Part shown: piece by piece, positions 32,819-38,525 of the stretch
Layout of the letters: each line of letters begins with the position of its first letter
How positions within the stretch are numbered: the stretch's first letter is position 1
Assembly: GCA_039028975.1 (NCBI GenBank)
Contig: JBCCHB010000153.1
Coordinates: forward strand, 1-38,525
Source of the DNA: JAHBNG01 sp039028975
GTDB taxonomy: Bacteria; Chloroflexota; Anaerolineae; Caldilineales; Caldilineaceae
DNA: 38,525 nucleotides
Direction of reading: 5' to 3'
Program-made: the position numbers and the translations under genes
The notes under the pieces: generated by a model
The model's input: only the letters and a program-made list of their open reading frames with translations
Databases searched by the model: none
Told to the model about the DNA's origin: nothing

Positions 32819-33658
32819 TTAATTTGGTACGATCCCTTCAGCACAACACACCGTATACCACAACGCAGCAGAGGGGTGCGCTTTCCAGTGCTGAAGCCCG
32901 TCTATGCCAGTGTAGAAAGACTCTTCGTCCAGAAGCTCTCCAGACAATATTGCGTCTTTAGCTCCCTCAAGAGCACCAATCAAATTGTCTGCGACAGCCT
33001 GAAATCTTTCATTTCCTGCGCACCCCCCGAAGAACACGCAACTGTTGCGAATAGAGGTTAGTCCACCATCTCGAAGTAACGAGACGAGGCGACGCCCAAC
33101 GTACGGGTCATTGCCAAGCCTGTCATACGAACGGACGTACGCATGCCAAAGGGCATGGAAACCAGGGGGTTCGGGCCACGGACGAAAGTTATCATGATCA
33201 TCATCAGAGACAAAAACTTTTCCGCCAGGACGAACCGAACGAACCATCTGTGCAATGACCAATGCTGGGCGGGGAACATGCTCCAGAAGAAAACGAGCAT
33301 GCGCAACGTCGAACGCCCCCCATTCTGACCCACTCAACGGGAGCTCTAGCGCATCACCTTTGCGAAACTCCACAAGCTTCGACTCCTCTGAACTATCGGC
33401 GAGTCTTTTCGCTTGCAATATTTGCTCTCGCTCTCGCTCAATTCCGACTACATGTCCCTTGCTGCCCACTGTCCGTGCAATTAGACGAGTAAACTGACCA
33501 AGTCCGCTGCCAAGATCCAAGACTTTCTCTCCTAGCTGGAGATTAAGCTCTCTCAAGTAAGACTCATTCAAGATATCATTAAGTAAGGACAGCCGGTGTT
33601 GTTCCTCCGGCGAACTTCCATGAATATACTCAGACGACTTTGACATATCGTCATTCAT
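32819..33658 (-). CDS. class I SAM-dependent methyltransferase
   Basis: A 279-residue Rossmann-fold methyltransferase. Motif I is VLDLGSGLGQFTRLIA, motif II the acidic VVGIERE, then FRKGDALELPL, FDVAHARFLLEHVPRP and SVRPGGKVFVSDDDHDNF. The C-terminal part (EPPGFHALWHAYVRSYDRLG and after) is a substrate cap. UbiE/small-molecule type; substrate unknown. GGAG is ten bases before ATG 33658. It lies between an attC-like remnant upstream and the truncated dehydratase downstream, an arrangement suggesting a mobile cassette gene. Cytoplasmic. Confidence 0.9.
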   Translation of the reverse strand: MNDDMSKSSEYIHGSSPEEQHRLSLLNDILNESYLRELNLQLGEKVLDLGSGLGQFTRLIARTVGSKGHVVGIEREREQILQAKRLADSSEESKLVEFRKGDALELPLSGSEWGAFDVAHARFLLEHVPRPALVIAQMVRSVRPGGKVFVSDDDHDNFRPWPEPPGFHALWHAYVRSYDRLGNDPYVGRRLVSLLRDGGLTSIRNSCVFFGGCAGNERFQAVADNLIGALEGAKDAILSGELLDEESFYTGIDGLQHWKAHPSAALWYTVCCAEGIVPN

Positions 33659-33752
33659 AAGTTTCTTTCTCCGGCATAATCAGCAGCGTATAACGTTAAG
33701 TTCGCCCGCGAAGGGGCCCAGCCCCGGAGTTGGGTGCAACATCTGGTTCTCG
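33659..33752. other. GC-rich spacer, weak attC-like remnant
   Basis: Reading plus, GTATAAC at about 33690 and the consensus core GTTGGGT at about 33731 bracket a GC-rich hairpin GGGGC-CCA-GCCCC. Arm pairing is poor and the length is short for attC, so this is only suggestive. It lies between two small minus-strand genes, where a cassette site would be expected. Confidence 0.25.
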
Positions 33753-34331
33753 TCAAATTTCCCAAGTGGAGCTATACGTACGCGGCTTGAGTAGTGTAGT
33801 AAGCTCTATCATAACTTTTACTGATTTTTCTATTCTTTTTTGGGCCTCATCAATCAACGATTCTTCTTCATTCCAATGGCGGTTGTGAATATAGACATTA
33901 TATGGATTGATGATGCACTTAAAGTCTAGCATTAGCGAACTAGCTAATGTGGTATAGGCCATGTAGCTGTGAGGTAAGCCTGCCGCATTTACAAAGGTAA
34001 TAACCTTATCAAATAGGGCTCCTTTAAGTGAGCCGTCCATAGGTGTAGAACCGATGTATTCTATCAATTTTTTCAGTTCTGCACAGCATCCCCAATTGTA
34101 GACTGGGCTTGCAAAAACCAATCCATCGGCTTCATCGAGCTTCATGTGAAGGTTTTTGTAAACTTCTGTCTGAAATATTGAGGAATTATCAAAATTTGGG
34201 GGATTGACCTCTTTCAAATCGATCAGTTCGCTTTGGATCGATCTATTTCTCAACCTGCGGTGGTAAATATGGGCGACCTTCCTGCTGCGACTTTCATCGC
34301 TGAGGCTGCTTGATATTACATGGATTTTCAT
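33753..34331 (-). CDS. NADPH-dependent FMN reductase-like flavoprotein
   Basis: A 192-residue flavodoxin-fold protein. MKIHVISSSLSDESRSRKVA binds the FMN phosphate, VFASPVYNWGCCAELKKLIEYIG is the second FMN loop, and VITFVNAAGLPHSYMAYTTL the third. Such enzymes reduce free FMN, quinones or azo compounds with NAD(P)H. Family length is normal. The gene is AT-rich compared with the dehydrogenase remnant upstream. Its start lies only 16 bp from a 118 bp repeat that must contain or replace its promoter. Confidence 0.85.
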   Translation of the reverse strand: MKIHVISSSLSDESRSRKVAHIYHRRLRNRSIQSELIDLKEVNPPNFDNSSIFQTEVYKNLHMKLDEADGLVFASPVYNWGCCAELKKLIEYIGSTPMDGSLKGALFDKVITFVNAAGLPHSYMAYTTLASSLMLDFKCIINPYNVYIHNRHWNEEESLIDEAQKRIEKSVKVMIELTTLLKPRTYSSTWEI

Positions 34332-34346
34332 TTTTATATCGAGAAT

Positions 34347-34464
34347 TATTATTCTATAGAAAATTTCCTCTTATCCAGATACGCGGAAATTTTCTCGTTA
34401 AGAGGGGTGCTCATACTGGAATACTTTTTAGCTATACCGCAACTTTTGCTATATTCAGTGTATC
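34347..34464. repeat. 118 bp direct repeat, copy 1
   Basis: Matches 37056-37173 at 116 of 118 positions in the same orientation. Contains GAAAATTTCC (34359-34368) with GGAAATTTTC (34385-34394), and an overlapping alternative stem CCTCTTA (34367-34373) with TAAGAGG (34399-34405). Weak terminal inverted repeats TATAGAAAA / TTTTGCTATA are visible. Lies directly upstream of the flavin reductase gene. Confidence 0.9.
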
Positions 34465-34484
34465 TGAAAAATGATCGGTTTCTG

Positions 34485-35265
34485 TTATCTATTCTGCAAG
34501 TACCTTACCAACTCAGGTTCGTCGGCGATGTCCCCCCCGGCCCACATTGTAAAAATAGGCACCTGGCTTCATGGCTGCAAAGAGATCACGGTCGAACATA
34601 TTGGCGGTCGCGGCATCACCCGGCAAGGCGGCAATGACATAATCAGCGGCGGCCATGGCATCAGGCAACTGTTGCGGCCCGTAGACACGTTGCACGGGGT
34701 CACTGTCCCGATCCGGATGACGCCGCACCCCGATCACCTGCATGCCCAGCGCCGCACAAGGGCCAATCCGATGCCGCCTAAGCCCGCAATACAGGCGGTG
34801 GCATCCACCAATTCCTCGTGGCGTGTTCGTTGCTGCCAGGTATGACTTTGCATGTCCCGGATGTATTGGGGCAAGCGTCGCGTTAAGGCCATCATCATCG
34901 CTAGGCAATGCTCGGCCACGCCATCCGATTTGATGCCGCTGCCGTTACAAAAGATGAAGCCAGACCTGCCATCAGTTCAGGCACCTAGTCGTCATCGTAG
35001 CCGACGCTGGGGCACAGGAGTAGCTTGATGGGGCTGGGGTAGAGCCACTCAGGCTCTGGCCAGCCGATCATGATATCCGCAGTGGCGAGTTTAGCCAGTT
35101 GTTCGGCGGGCGACGCGCTTTCGGGTATCTGTTCCCAGGTCGCCCAACCTTCTACAGCTTGGGCAATGGCTTCAATGTCGGTCTCGCCGAAGGCATCAAC
35201 GGCGATGAGTAGATGTGGGTTCTTGGATTGCGTTTTTATCTTCTCTACGATTATGGATATTTTGT
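34485..35265 (-). pseudogene. D-isomer-specific 2-hydroxyacid dehydrogenase, multiply broken
   Basis: Pieces in three minus frames rebuild most of a NAD-dependent D-2-hydroxyacid dehydrogenase: HLLIAVDAFGETDIEAIAQ and IMIGWPEPEWLYPSPIKLLL (N-terminal), a TAG at 34987, a frame change to GSGIKSDGVAEHCLAMMMAL and ATACIAGLGGIGLALVRR (the GxGxxG motif), another change to ALGMQVIGVRRHPD and YVIAALPGDAAT, and MKPGAYFYNVGRGG, where a G7 run shifts frame again to DIADEPELVRYLQNR and TAA. The last 80-100 residues are absent and the break abuts the 118 bp repeat. No usable start codon remains. Confidence 0.8.
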
Positions 35266-35270
35266 ATATC

Positions 35271-35321
35271 CCCGAACGCCCGCTTCACCTGCCGCAGGTC
35301 AGGTTCAGGCCCTTGTTAGTC
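35271..35321 (-). other. attC-like integron site (second, weaker)
   Basis: On the minus strand it starts GACTAACAAGG and ends AAGCGGGCGTTCGGG, with a central ACCTG/CAGGT pair. The R boxes deviate from RYYYAAC/GTTRRRY by one or two bases, and the L boxes pair poorly. Position is typical: 28 bp after the stop codon of the SDR gene. Confidence 0.4.
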
Positions 35322-35349
35322 GGCTGAGCGTTTTTGCTTCATTTGGCTC

Positions 35350-36210
35350 TTATGGTGCGAGGTTGGCCCACGTTGCGATCTGACTCTCACTCATCGACCA
35401 CAGTCTGGCGGCAAGCTTGGTATCATGGGTAGAGGGCTCCGAGCGCTTTCCATTTGGCCCGAAGTAGTCGCCACTGCTGCGCCCGCCCTCAGGGCCTAAA
35501 ACGGCTGTTAACCACCGCTCCACCGTTTCCTCCGCCGGCTTGGCCGCGGGTGGGCTAAAGCCGGTCCGTGCGAGTAGCTGCGTAGTCACTGCGCCCGGGT
35601 CGATAGCATGCGTGATCAAAGACGTACCCTGCGTGCGTCGGGCCAGCTCTTGGGTGAAGAGCACATTGGCCAGCTTCGATTGGCAGTAGGCGCGTATGTC
35701 GCTAAATCCATGGCGTAGATTAACGTCATCGAAGTGAATCCTTCCCGAGTGATGCCCGCTTGAGGAGATATTGATGACCCGAGCATTGGCCCGCTGAAGA
35801 AGAGTAGGCAGCAAACGTAGGGTCAGTAAGAAGGGGGCGAGATAGTTGACCTGCCAAGTCATTTCAAAACCATCCTCGGTCTCCCGAGCCTCGTTCATCC
35901 AGACGCCTGCATTATTGATCACGATGTCTATGTTTTGCGATGCCAGCCGATCCGCAAGGGCATGCACCTGAGTGAATGACGAAAACTCGGCAAGGTCGGC
36001 GCGAGCCGTGCCCCCCTGAGTTTGGATTGCCTCGACGACCCGGGCACACCGTGCTTCGCTTCGGCCGTGCACGATAACCGCGTACCCAGCCTCAGCAAGT
36101 GTTGTCGCCGTGGCCGCCCCGATGCCAGCGGTTGCGCCGGTGACCAGCACTAGCGTCTGGGGGCTCTCTTCTGTCCGGTGTTTGACCTCATCTAGTTTTT
36201 TCGACGACAT
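35350..36210 (-). CDS. short-chain dehydrogenase (retinol dehydrogenase-like SDR)
   Basis: A 286-residue SDR of the retinol-dehydrogenase-like group. LVLVTGATAGIGAATATTLA is the cofactor loop, HGRSEARC the strand that favours NADP, IVINNAGVW the structural motif, INISSSGHHSG the catalytic Ser and YCQSKLANVLF the Tyr-x3-Lys. The tail FGPNGKRSEPSTHDTKLAARLW is usual for this group. Start ATG 36210 is preceded by two tandem copies of a 14 bp unit carrying AGGAG and ATG, so the ribosome site is duplicated. It sits between two attC-like sites in cassette orientation and looks intact, unlike the dehydrogenase remnant that follows. Confidence 0.9.
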   Translation of the reverse strand: MSSKKLDEVKHRTEESPQTLVLVTGATAGIGAATATTLAEAGYAVIVHGRSEARCARVVEAIQTQGGTARADLAEFSSFTQVHALADRLASQNIDIVINNAGVWMNEARETEDGFEMTWQVNYLAPFLLTLRLLPTLLQRANARVINISSSGHHSGRIHFDDVNLRHGFSDIRAYCQSKLANVLFTQELARRTQGTSLITHAIDPGAVTTQLLARTGFSPPAAKPAEETVERWLTAVLGPEGGRSSGDYFGPNGKRSEPSTHDTKLAARLWSMSESQIATWANLAP

Positions 36211-36242
36211 GTCAATCTCCTCATGTCAATCTCCTCATGTCA
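36209..36242 (-). repeat. tandem 14 bp repeat duplicating the ribosome site
   Basis: ATGTCAATCTCCTC occurs at 36209-36222 and 36223-36236, followed by ATGTCA. On the minus strand each unit supplies GAGGAGATTGACATG: a ribosome site followed by ATG. The first ATGs lead to very short frames; the last one starts the SDR gene. Confidence 0.7.
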
Positions 36243-36326
36243 TTGAAACGTCTCACGAACGACTCTACTTTTTGGGGAGACAGTACGTTCCAATCGTTGT
36301 GAAGTGTGGAGATGGTAATATTGGCC

Positions 36327-36383
36327 GCCTAACGCGCAAATCACCTGGCCCCTTGTGGAGTCAGGTGCAAACGCTTGTTAAGC
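36327..36383 (-). other. attC-like integron recombination site
   Basis: On the minus strand this 57 bp element begins GCTTAAC (RYYYAAC) and ends GTTAGGC (GTTRRRY). The arms align as GCTTAAC-AA-GCG-x-CACCTG against the complement GCCTAAC-GCG-x-CACCTG: R box, two-base spacer, L box, unpaired bases and inner stem, the architecture of attC. It lies between the MORN and SDR genes, in their orientation. Confidence 0.6.
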
Positions 36384-36525
36384 CGCGCAAGCGGCCCGAT
36401 TGCATCCGATGATCCGCGCATTAAACCGTCGCTGCGCTCCGCTGAAGGCAATGGGGAGTGGCCTCGGCTAATTGTTTGAAGCGCCTGTCAGGGAGTCGTT
36501 CGGATAGGAGAAGGCGCACGCTCCG
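36384..36525. other. 3' spacer of the MORN cassette
   Basis: About 140 bp between the MORN stop and the attC-like site. On the minus strand AAACAATTAGCCGAG...GGTTTAATGC vaguely resembles a decayed second attC. Nothing coding. Confidence 0.3.
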
Positions 36526-36921
36526 CTACTTGAAAGTTTGCGTTTTTTGGAGCTTGCCTTCCTTATCGTAAACCTTCCACGTGCCCTTCTTCTTACCGTG
36601 TTCAAAGCGACCTTCGTCCCAGAGTTGACCATTGGCATGGTATCGTGTCCATTCTCCGTGCTTTCGCTCTTCATCATCGAAGCCGCCCGTCCCCCTAGGC
36701 TCGCCATTCTTGAAGAACCATTTCCACCGACCAACAATCTTTCCGTCCTTGAAGCTGCCGGAGGACTGCACCTGGCCATTATTGAGATAGTACGTCCACT
36801 TCCCTGATTTTTTTCCGTTGTCGAATTCACCCTCACAAGAGACAAGGCCGTTTTTGAAGTAAAGCTTAAAGGGGCCATGCTTAGGATTGCCGTTTTCATC
36901 GATCCCTGGGATGTCTTTCAT
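36526..36921 (-). CDS. MORN-variant (YwqK-like) repeat protein
   Basis: A 131-residue protein made almost wholly of MORN-variant beta-hairpin repeats: GPFKLYFKNGLVSCEGEFDNG, GKWTYYLNNGQVQSSGSFKDG, GRWKWFFKNGEPRGTGGFDDE, GEWTRYHANGQLWDEGRFEHG and GTWKVYDKEGKLQKT (each about 22-23 residues; listed loosely). The family is annotated as YwqK-type antitoxin, but most members are of unknown function and may bind proteins or lipids. No signal peptide. AAGGAG is five bases before the ATG. A GTTAGGC heptamer 24 bp upstream and an attC-like site 140 bp downstream frame it as an integron-type cassette of about 620 bp. The putative toxin partner is not seen. Confidence 0.85.
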   Translation of the reverse strand: MKDIPGIDENGNPKHGPFKLYFKNGLVSCEGEFDNGKKSGKWTYYLNNGQVQSSGSFKDGKIVGRWKWFFKNGEPRGTGGFDDEERKHGEWTRYHANGQLWDEGRFEHGKKKGTWKVYDKEGKLQKTQTFK

Positions 36922-36944
36922 TGCTACTCCTTGATGACTTTTTC

Positions 36945-36951
36945 GCCTAAC
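36945..36951 (-). other. GTTAGGC core-like heptamer upstream of the MORN gene
   Basis: GCCTAAC on plus (GTTAGGC on minus) matches the canonical integron core, at the place where a cassette would begin. No matching 5' arm lies within 110 bp upstream, so it could be the scar of a truncated site, an attI-type simple site or chance. Confidence 0.3.
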
Positions 36952-37055
36952 TATGAGTTCATTGCAGAAACAAAGATTTCAAAGATTTTAAAGATTTTTC
37001 AGTCAGAGAATTCCATGAAATTCATGTCTATTTACCCTTTTGCAGTAGAGTCAAC

Positions 37056-37173
37056 TATTATTCTATAGAAAATTTCCTCTTATCCAGATACGCGGAAATT
37101 TTCTCATTAAGAGGGGTGCTCACACTGGAATACTTTTTAGCTATACCGCAACTTTTGCTATATTCAGTGTATC
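37056..37173. repeat. 118 bp direct repeat, copy 2
   Basis: Nearly identical to 34347-34464 (two substitutions). Lies 135 bp upstream of the MORN gene in the same orientation that copy 1 has to the flavin reductase gene. Codes for nothing; carries the same two competing stems. Confidence 0.9.
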
Positions 37174-37356
37174 GCTACATTCAGCGGCGGCGGGTTGACC
37201 TCAGCAGTCGCACCAACCGATCCACATCAAGTGCTCGACAAGATCCAAAATCGTGCGCGGTTTTAGCCGTTCGCCTGCAATGAATGTTGGCACGGATGCA
37301 CTAGCTGCTTCTGAATATTACATGACAACAATGTAGTTGACGAGGTTCAAATATCG
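37174..37356. other. spacer between repeat and RadC-like gene
   Basis: No gene is seen. One minus frame gives a short protein-like text (TFIAGERLKPRTILDLVEHL) ending in a stop, possibly a remnant; I cannot identify it. Confidence 0.3.
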
Positions 37357-37740
37357 TTACTCCGGTTTATCGTCTAACGAGAAGATAAAAGGGGCAGCTC
37401 TACGGATTGAAGTGTATCCAGCAACGGTATAGATAATATGATCGACAACCTCGATATCAAGCACGGCGCCTGCTTCAACAACTTTTACCGTAATTAATAA
37501 ATCTTCTTCTGATGGCTCCAGCCTTCCAGAAGGATGATTGTGTGATAGAATGATCTTGCTTGCACCAAGTAATAGTGCATTGCGAAAAAGAACCTTGCTA
37601 TCAATAATTGCCCGATCTTGCCCACCAGACGAAATGAGTTTGTAACCCGTTATGTCGCCCATTGCGTTTAGGACAAGAAGTATGAGATGTTCCTGATCAT
37701 CATCAAGACTTGCAAAGATTGCTTGCAATACCTCATACAC
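37357..37740 (-). CDS. RadC/JAB (MPN-like) domain protein
   Basis: A RadC-family JAB metalloprotease-fold domain. EHLILLVLNAMGDITGYKLISSGG and the JAMM motif IILSHNHPSGRLEPSEEDLL (His-x-His, Ser, Asp) are intact, followed by VEVVDHIIYTV-type text. GTG 37740 is the first standard start, but the same frame continues upstream without a stop as FKVKPDYVASPDVEIQTVSS and further, to an ATA overlapping the antitoxin stop at 37887-37885, and that upstream text looks conserved. The true protein may thus have about 176 residues. Role unknown: RadC proteins occur on mobile elements and with toxin-antitoxin genes; the old DNA-repair name is not supported functionally. Confidence 0.8.
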   Translation of the reverse strand: MYEVLQAIFASLDDDQEHLILLVLNAMGDITGYKLISSGGQDRAIIDSKVLFRNALLLGASKIILSHNHPSGRLEPSEEDLLITVKVVEAGAVLDIEVVDHIIYTVAGYTSIRRAAPFIFSLDDKPE

Positions 37741-37883
37741 TTCATAAGGGCTGCTAACTGTTTGGATCTCTACATCAGGAGATGCAACATAATCCGGCTT
37801 AACCTTGAAAGCTACGGTCTTGACCCTTCTTGTGTAGATGGTTTCAATGTGGGTAAAGTCTTTGATCTGAACCAGACTGACCG

Positions 37884-38147
37884 TTATGCAGGAATTGGTT
37901 GAGCTTGTTCAGCTAGTTTTTCATGGAGCCATAGATTGACTAACGTTTCGACCTTAATGTGCCGCAACCGCGCTTGTTTTTCTAAGGCAGACAATAAATC
38001 TGGTTCAATGGATACGGTACAAGATATATTAAATTCAATATCAGGTTCATCTGTATCGAATTCTGTAAAATCATGTTCATCCCAGAACTCACCCATCTCT
38101 TGTAGTGAGTTTGTCTTTGAAACGCTGCTTAAACTATTTTCGGCCAT
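37884..38147 (-). CDS. CopG/BrnA-type antitoxin-like protein
   Basis: An 87-residue protein. LQEMGEFWDEHDFTEFDTDEPD is the characteristic acidic N-terminal segment of CopG-type antitoxins (PF12441-like), and LLSALEKQARLRHIKVETLVNLWLHEKLAEQ forms the ribbon-helix-helix that would bind DNA. ATG 38147 is chosen because AAAGGAG and a good promoter lie upstream. In the sequence the same frame stays open upstream into a CoA-transferase tail. No BrnT-like toxin is beside it; instead the RadC/JAB gene follows, overlapping its stop, so these two are translated together. If a toxin-antitoxin pair exists, the JAB protein is its only local candidate. Confidence 0.75.
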   Translation of the reverse strand: MAENSLSSVSKTNSLQEMGEFWDEHDFTEFDTDEPDIEFNISCTVSIEPDLLSALEKQARLRHIKVETLVNLWLHEKLAEQAQPIPA

Positions 38148-38525
38148 ATGCTTTTCTCTCCTTTTGTGCCATATCACGCGCACTGATAATAATCGATCAG
38201 AAAACGTTGAGCAAACCGTCTCAAACTCCATCGAGTCCGAACGGGGGTAGCCCATTTGATGCTCTGACAAAATTTCTTCTGAATGCTCACCCAATGTTGG
38301 GGCTTGCCGCCGTAGCCGCCCTGGTGTCTCAGAAAGCCTGGGGATGGCTGTGGGTAGCGGACAGTTTTCTATATCTGTGTCGTCAACTAGATCAAAAAGA
38401 CCAGGCCCTACGGCATAGGGGTGGTTGATGAGGTCTCCTGCTGTAAAAACTGGCGCAACGGTTACGCCTGCTGCCTCCATCTTGGCCAGGTTTTCTTCAA
38501 GAGAGGCCGAGGCAAAATAGTCGGC
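38148..38525 (-). CDS. CaiB/BaiF family CoA-transferase, C-terminal part (runs off the window)
   Basis: The last 80-90 residues of a class III (formyl-CoA-transferase-like) CoA-transferase: ADYFASASLEENLAKMEAAG, VTVAPVFTAGDLINHPYA and the family-typical PRLSETPGRLRRQAPTLGEHSEEIL. The N-terminal part lies beyond base 38525. The family ends about 15-20 residues after EEIL; here no stop occurs and the frame runs on through SDRLLSVRVIWHKRREKH into the antitoxin. So the natural stop has been lost at a junction near 38230, or the two are made as a fusion. Class III enzymes move CoA between carboxylic acids. Confidence 0.7.
38186..38214 (-). promoter_or_regulatory. sigma70-like promoter of the antitoxin gene
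   Basis: On the minus strand TTGCTC (38214-38209), 17 bp, TATTAT (38191-38186). Transcription would start near 38178, giving a leader of about 30 bases before ATG 38147 with AAAGGAG inside it. Confidence 0.5.

Noticed and set aside
34347..34464. The 118 bp repeats as long attC sites (VCR-like).
   Set aside because: They lack RYYYAAC and GTTRRRY at the ends, and the stems are internal, not arm-to-arm.
2829..34987. TAG interrupts three recognisable genes (sulfatase, DUF5703 fragment, D-2-hydroxyacid dehydrogenase), suggesting amber recoding.
   Set aside because: Intact genes such as the STAND NTPase, the PhyH gene at 15366 and the Gfo/Idh gene end in TAG, and the interrupted genes also carry frameshifts, truncations or lost active-site residues.
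36468..36899. A 143-codon minus frame overlapping the MORN gene.
   Set aside because: It is the MORN gene read in another frame; the 131-codon frame has clear repeats and a strong ribosome site.
1..38525. CRISPR arrays, tRNA, rRNA.
   Set aside because: I saw no regularly spaced repeats of CRISPR size, no cloverleaf with a TTCGAAT-type arm in a plausible position, and no rRNA-like sequence.

Overview
The window looks like chromosomal DNA from a free-living or symbiotic bacterium, most likely Chloroflexota (Caldilinea/Anaerolineae-like). The gene content points that way: Tat-exported sugar-binding lipoproteins with MalFG-type permeases, PhyH dioxygenases, formylglycine sulfatases, xylose-isomerase-like TIM barrels, PHP phosphoesterases, a BKACE enzyme and enolase-superfamily dehydratases. 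Intergenic runs of degenerate 7-8 bp words (GATTGG/ACTAATC/GGTGAAT type) are also familiar from that phylum. The assignment is an inference; there is no rRNA or other marker gene here.

Layout. 0.1-7.3 kb, mostly minus strand: a RecB/RNase H-like nuclease, a sulfatase split by an amber codon, an alpha/beta hydrolase, a fused remnant of a permease 5' end and a sialidase 3' end, an enolase-superfamily 3' fragment, then an intact two-gene operon (TIM-barrel isomerase plus PhnZ-like HD oxygenase). 7.3-10.4 kb: an AT-rich island with one large STAND (NB-ARC) NTPase behind a 690 bp leader rich in inverted repeats and promoter-like sites. 10.4-14.1 kb: a broken unknown gene, a metallophosphoesterase-PHP fusion, an amidase and an aminotransferase tail. 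14.1-24.3 kb: a divergent GntR regulator and a long plus-strand catabolic cluster (PhyH dioxygenase, BKACE, sugar-type ABC importer without an ATPase gene, Gfo/Idh dehydrogenase, truncated PhyH, SDR, TesB thioesterase). 24.4-32.8 kb, minus strand: sulfotransferase remnant, MetE-like protein, nucleotidyltransferase, PHP protein, TIM barrel, oligopeptide-type binding protein, several remnants, and two copies of a 77 bp palindromic mobile element. 32.8-38.5 kb: small cassette-like genes (methyltransferase, flavin reductase, SDR, MORN protein) with at least one good integron attC-like site, a near-identical 118 bp direct repeat pair, and a CopG-type antitoxin plus RadC/JAB gene fused downstream of a CoA-transferase tail.

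How the genes work together. The 15.4-24.3 kb cluster reads as uptake and breakdown of one sugar-like or oxygenated substrate: binding protein and permeases import it, Gfo/Idh and SDR enzymes oxidise it, PhyH hydroxylates it, BKACE and TesB act on keto-acid or acyl-CoA products, and the divergent GntR protein with its palindromic sites is the likely switch. The isomerase/HD-oxygenase pair at 5.9-7.3 kb could release phosphate or a small acid from a phosphonate-like compound.

Two features stand out at the scale of the whole window. First, gene decay: about a dozen genes are cut, frameshifted or stopped, often exactly where repeats lie. Second, cassette and mobile structure at the right end: an attC-like site without an integrase, a 118 bp structured repeat upstream of two cassette-like genes, and a TA-flanked palindromic element that has visibly split a dimethylglycine-dehydrogenase-like fragment. 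The best candidates for something undescribed are the lone STAND NTPase and this integrase-less cassette block.
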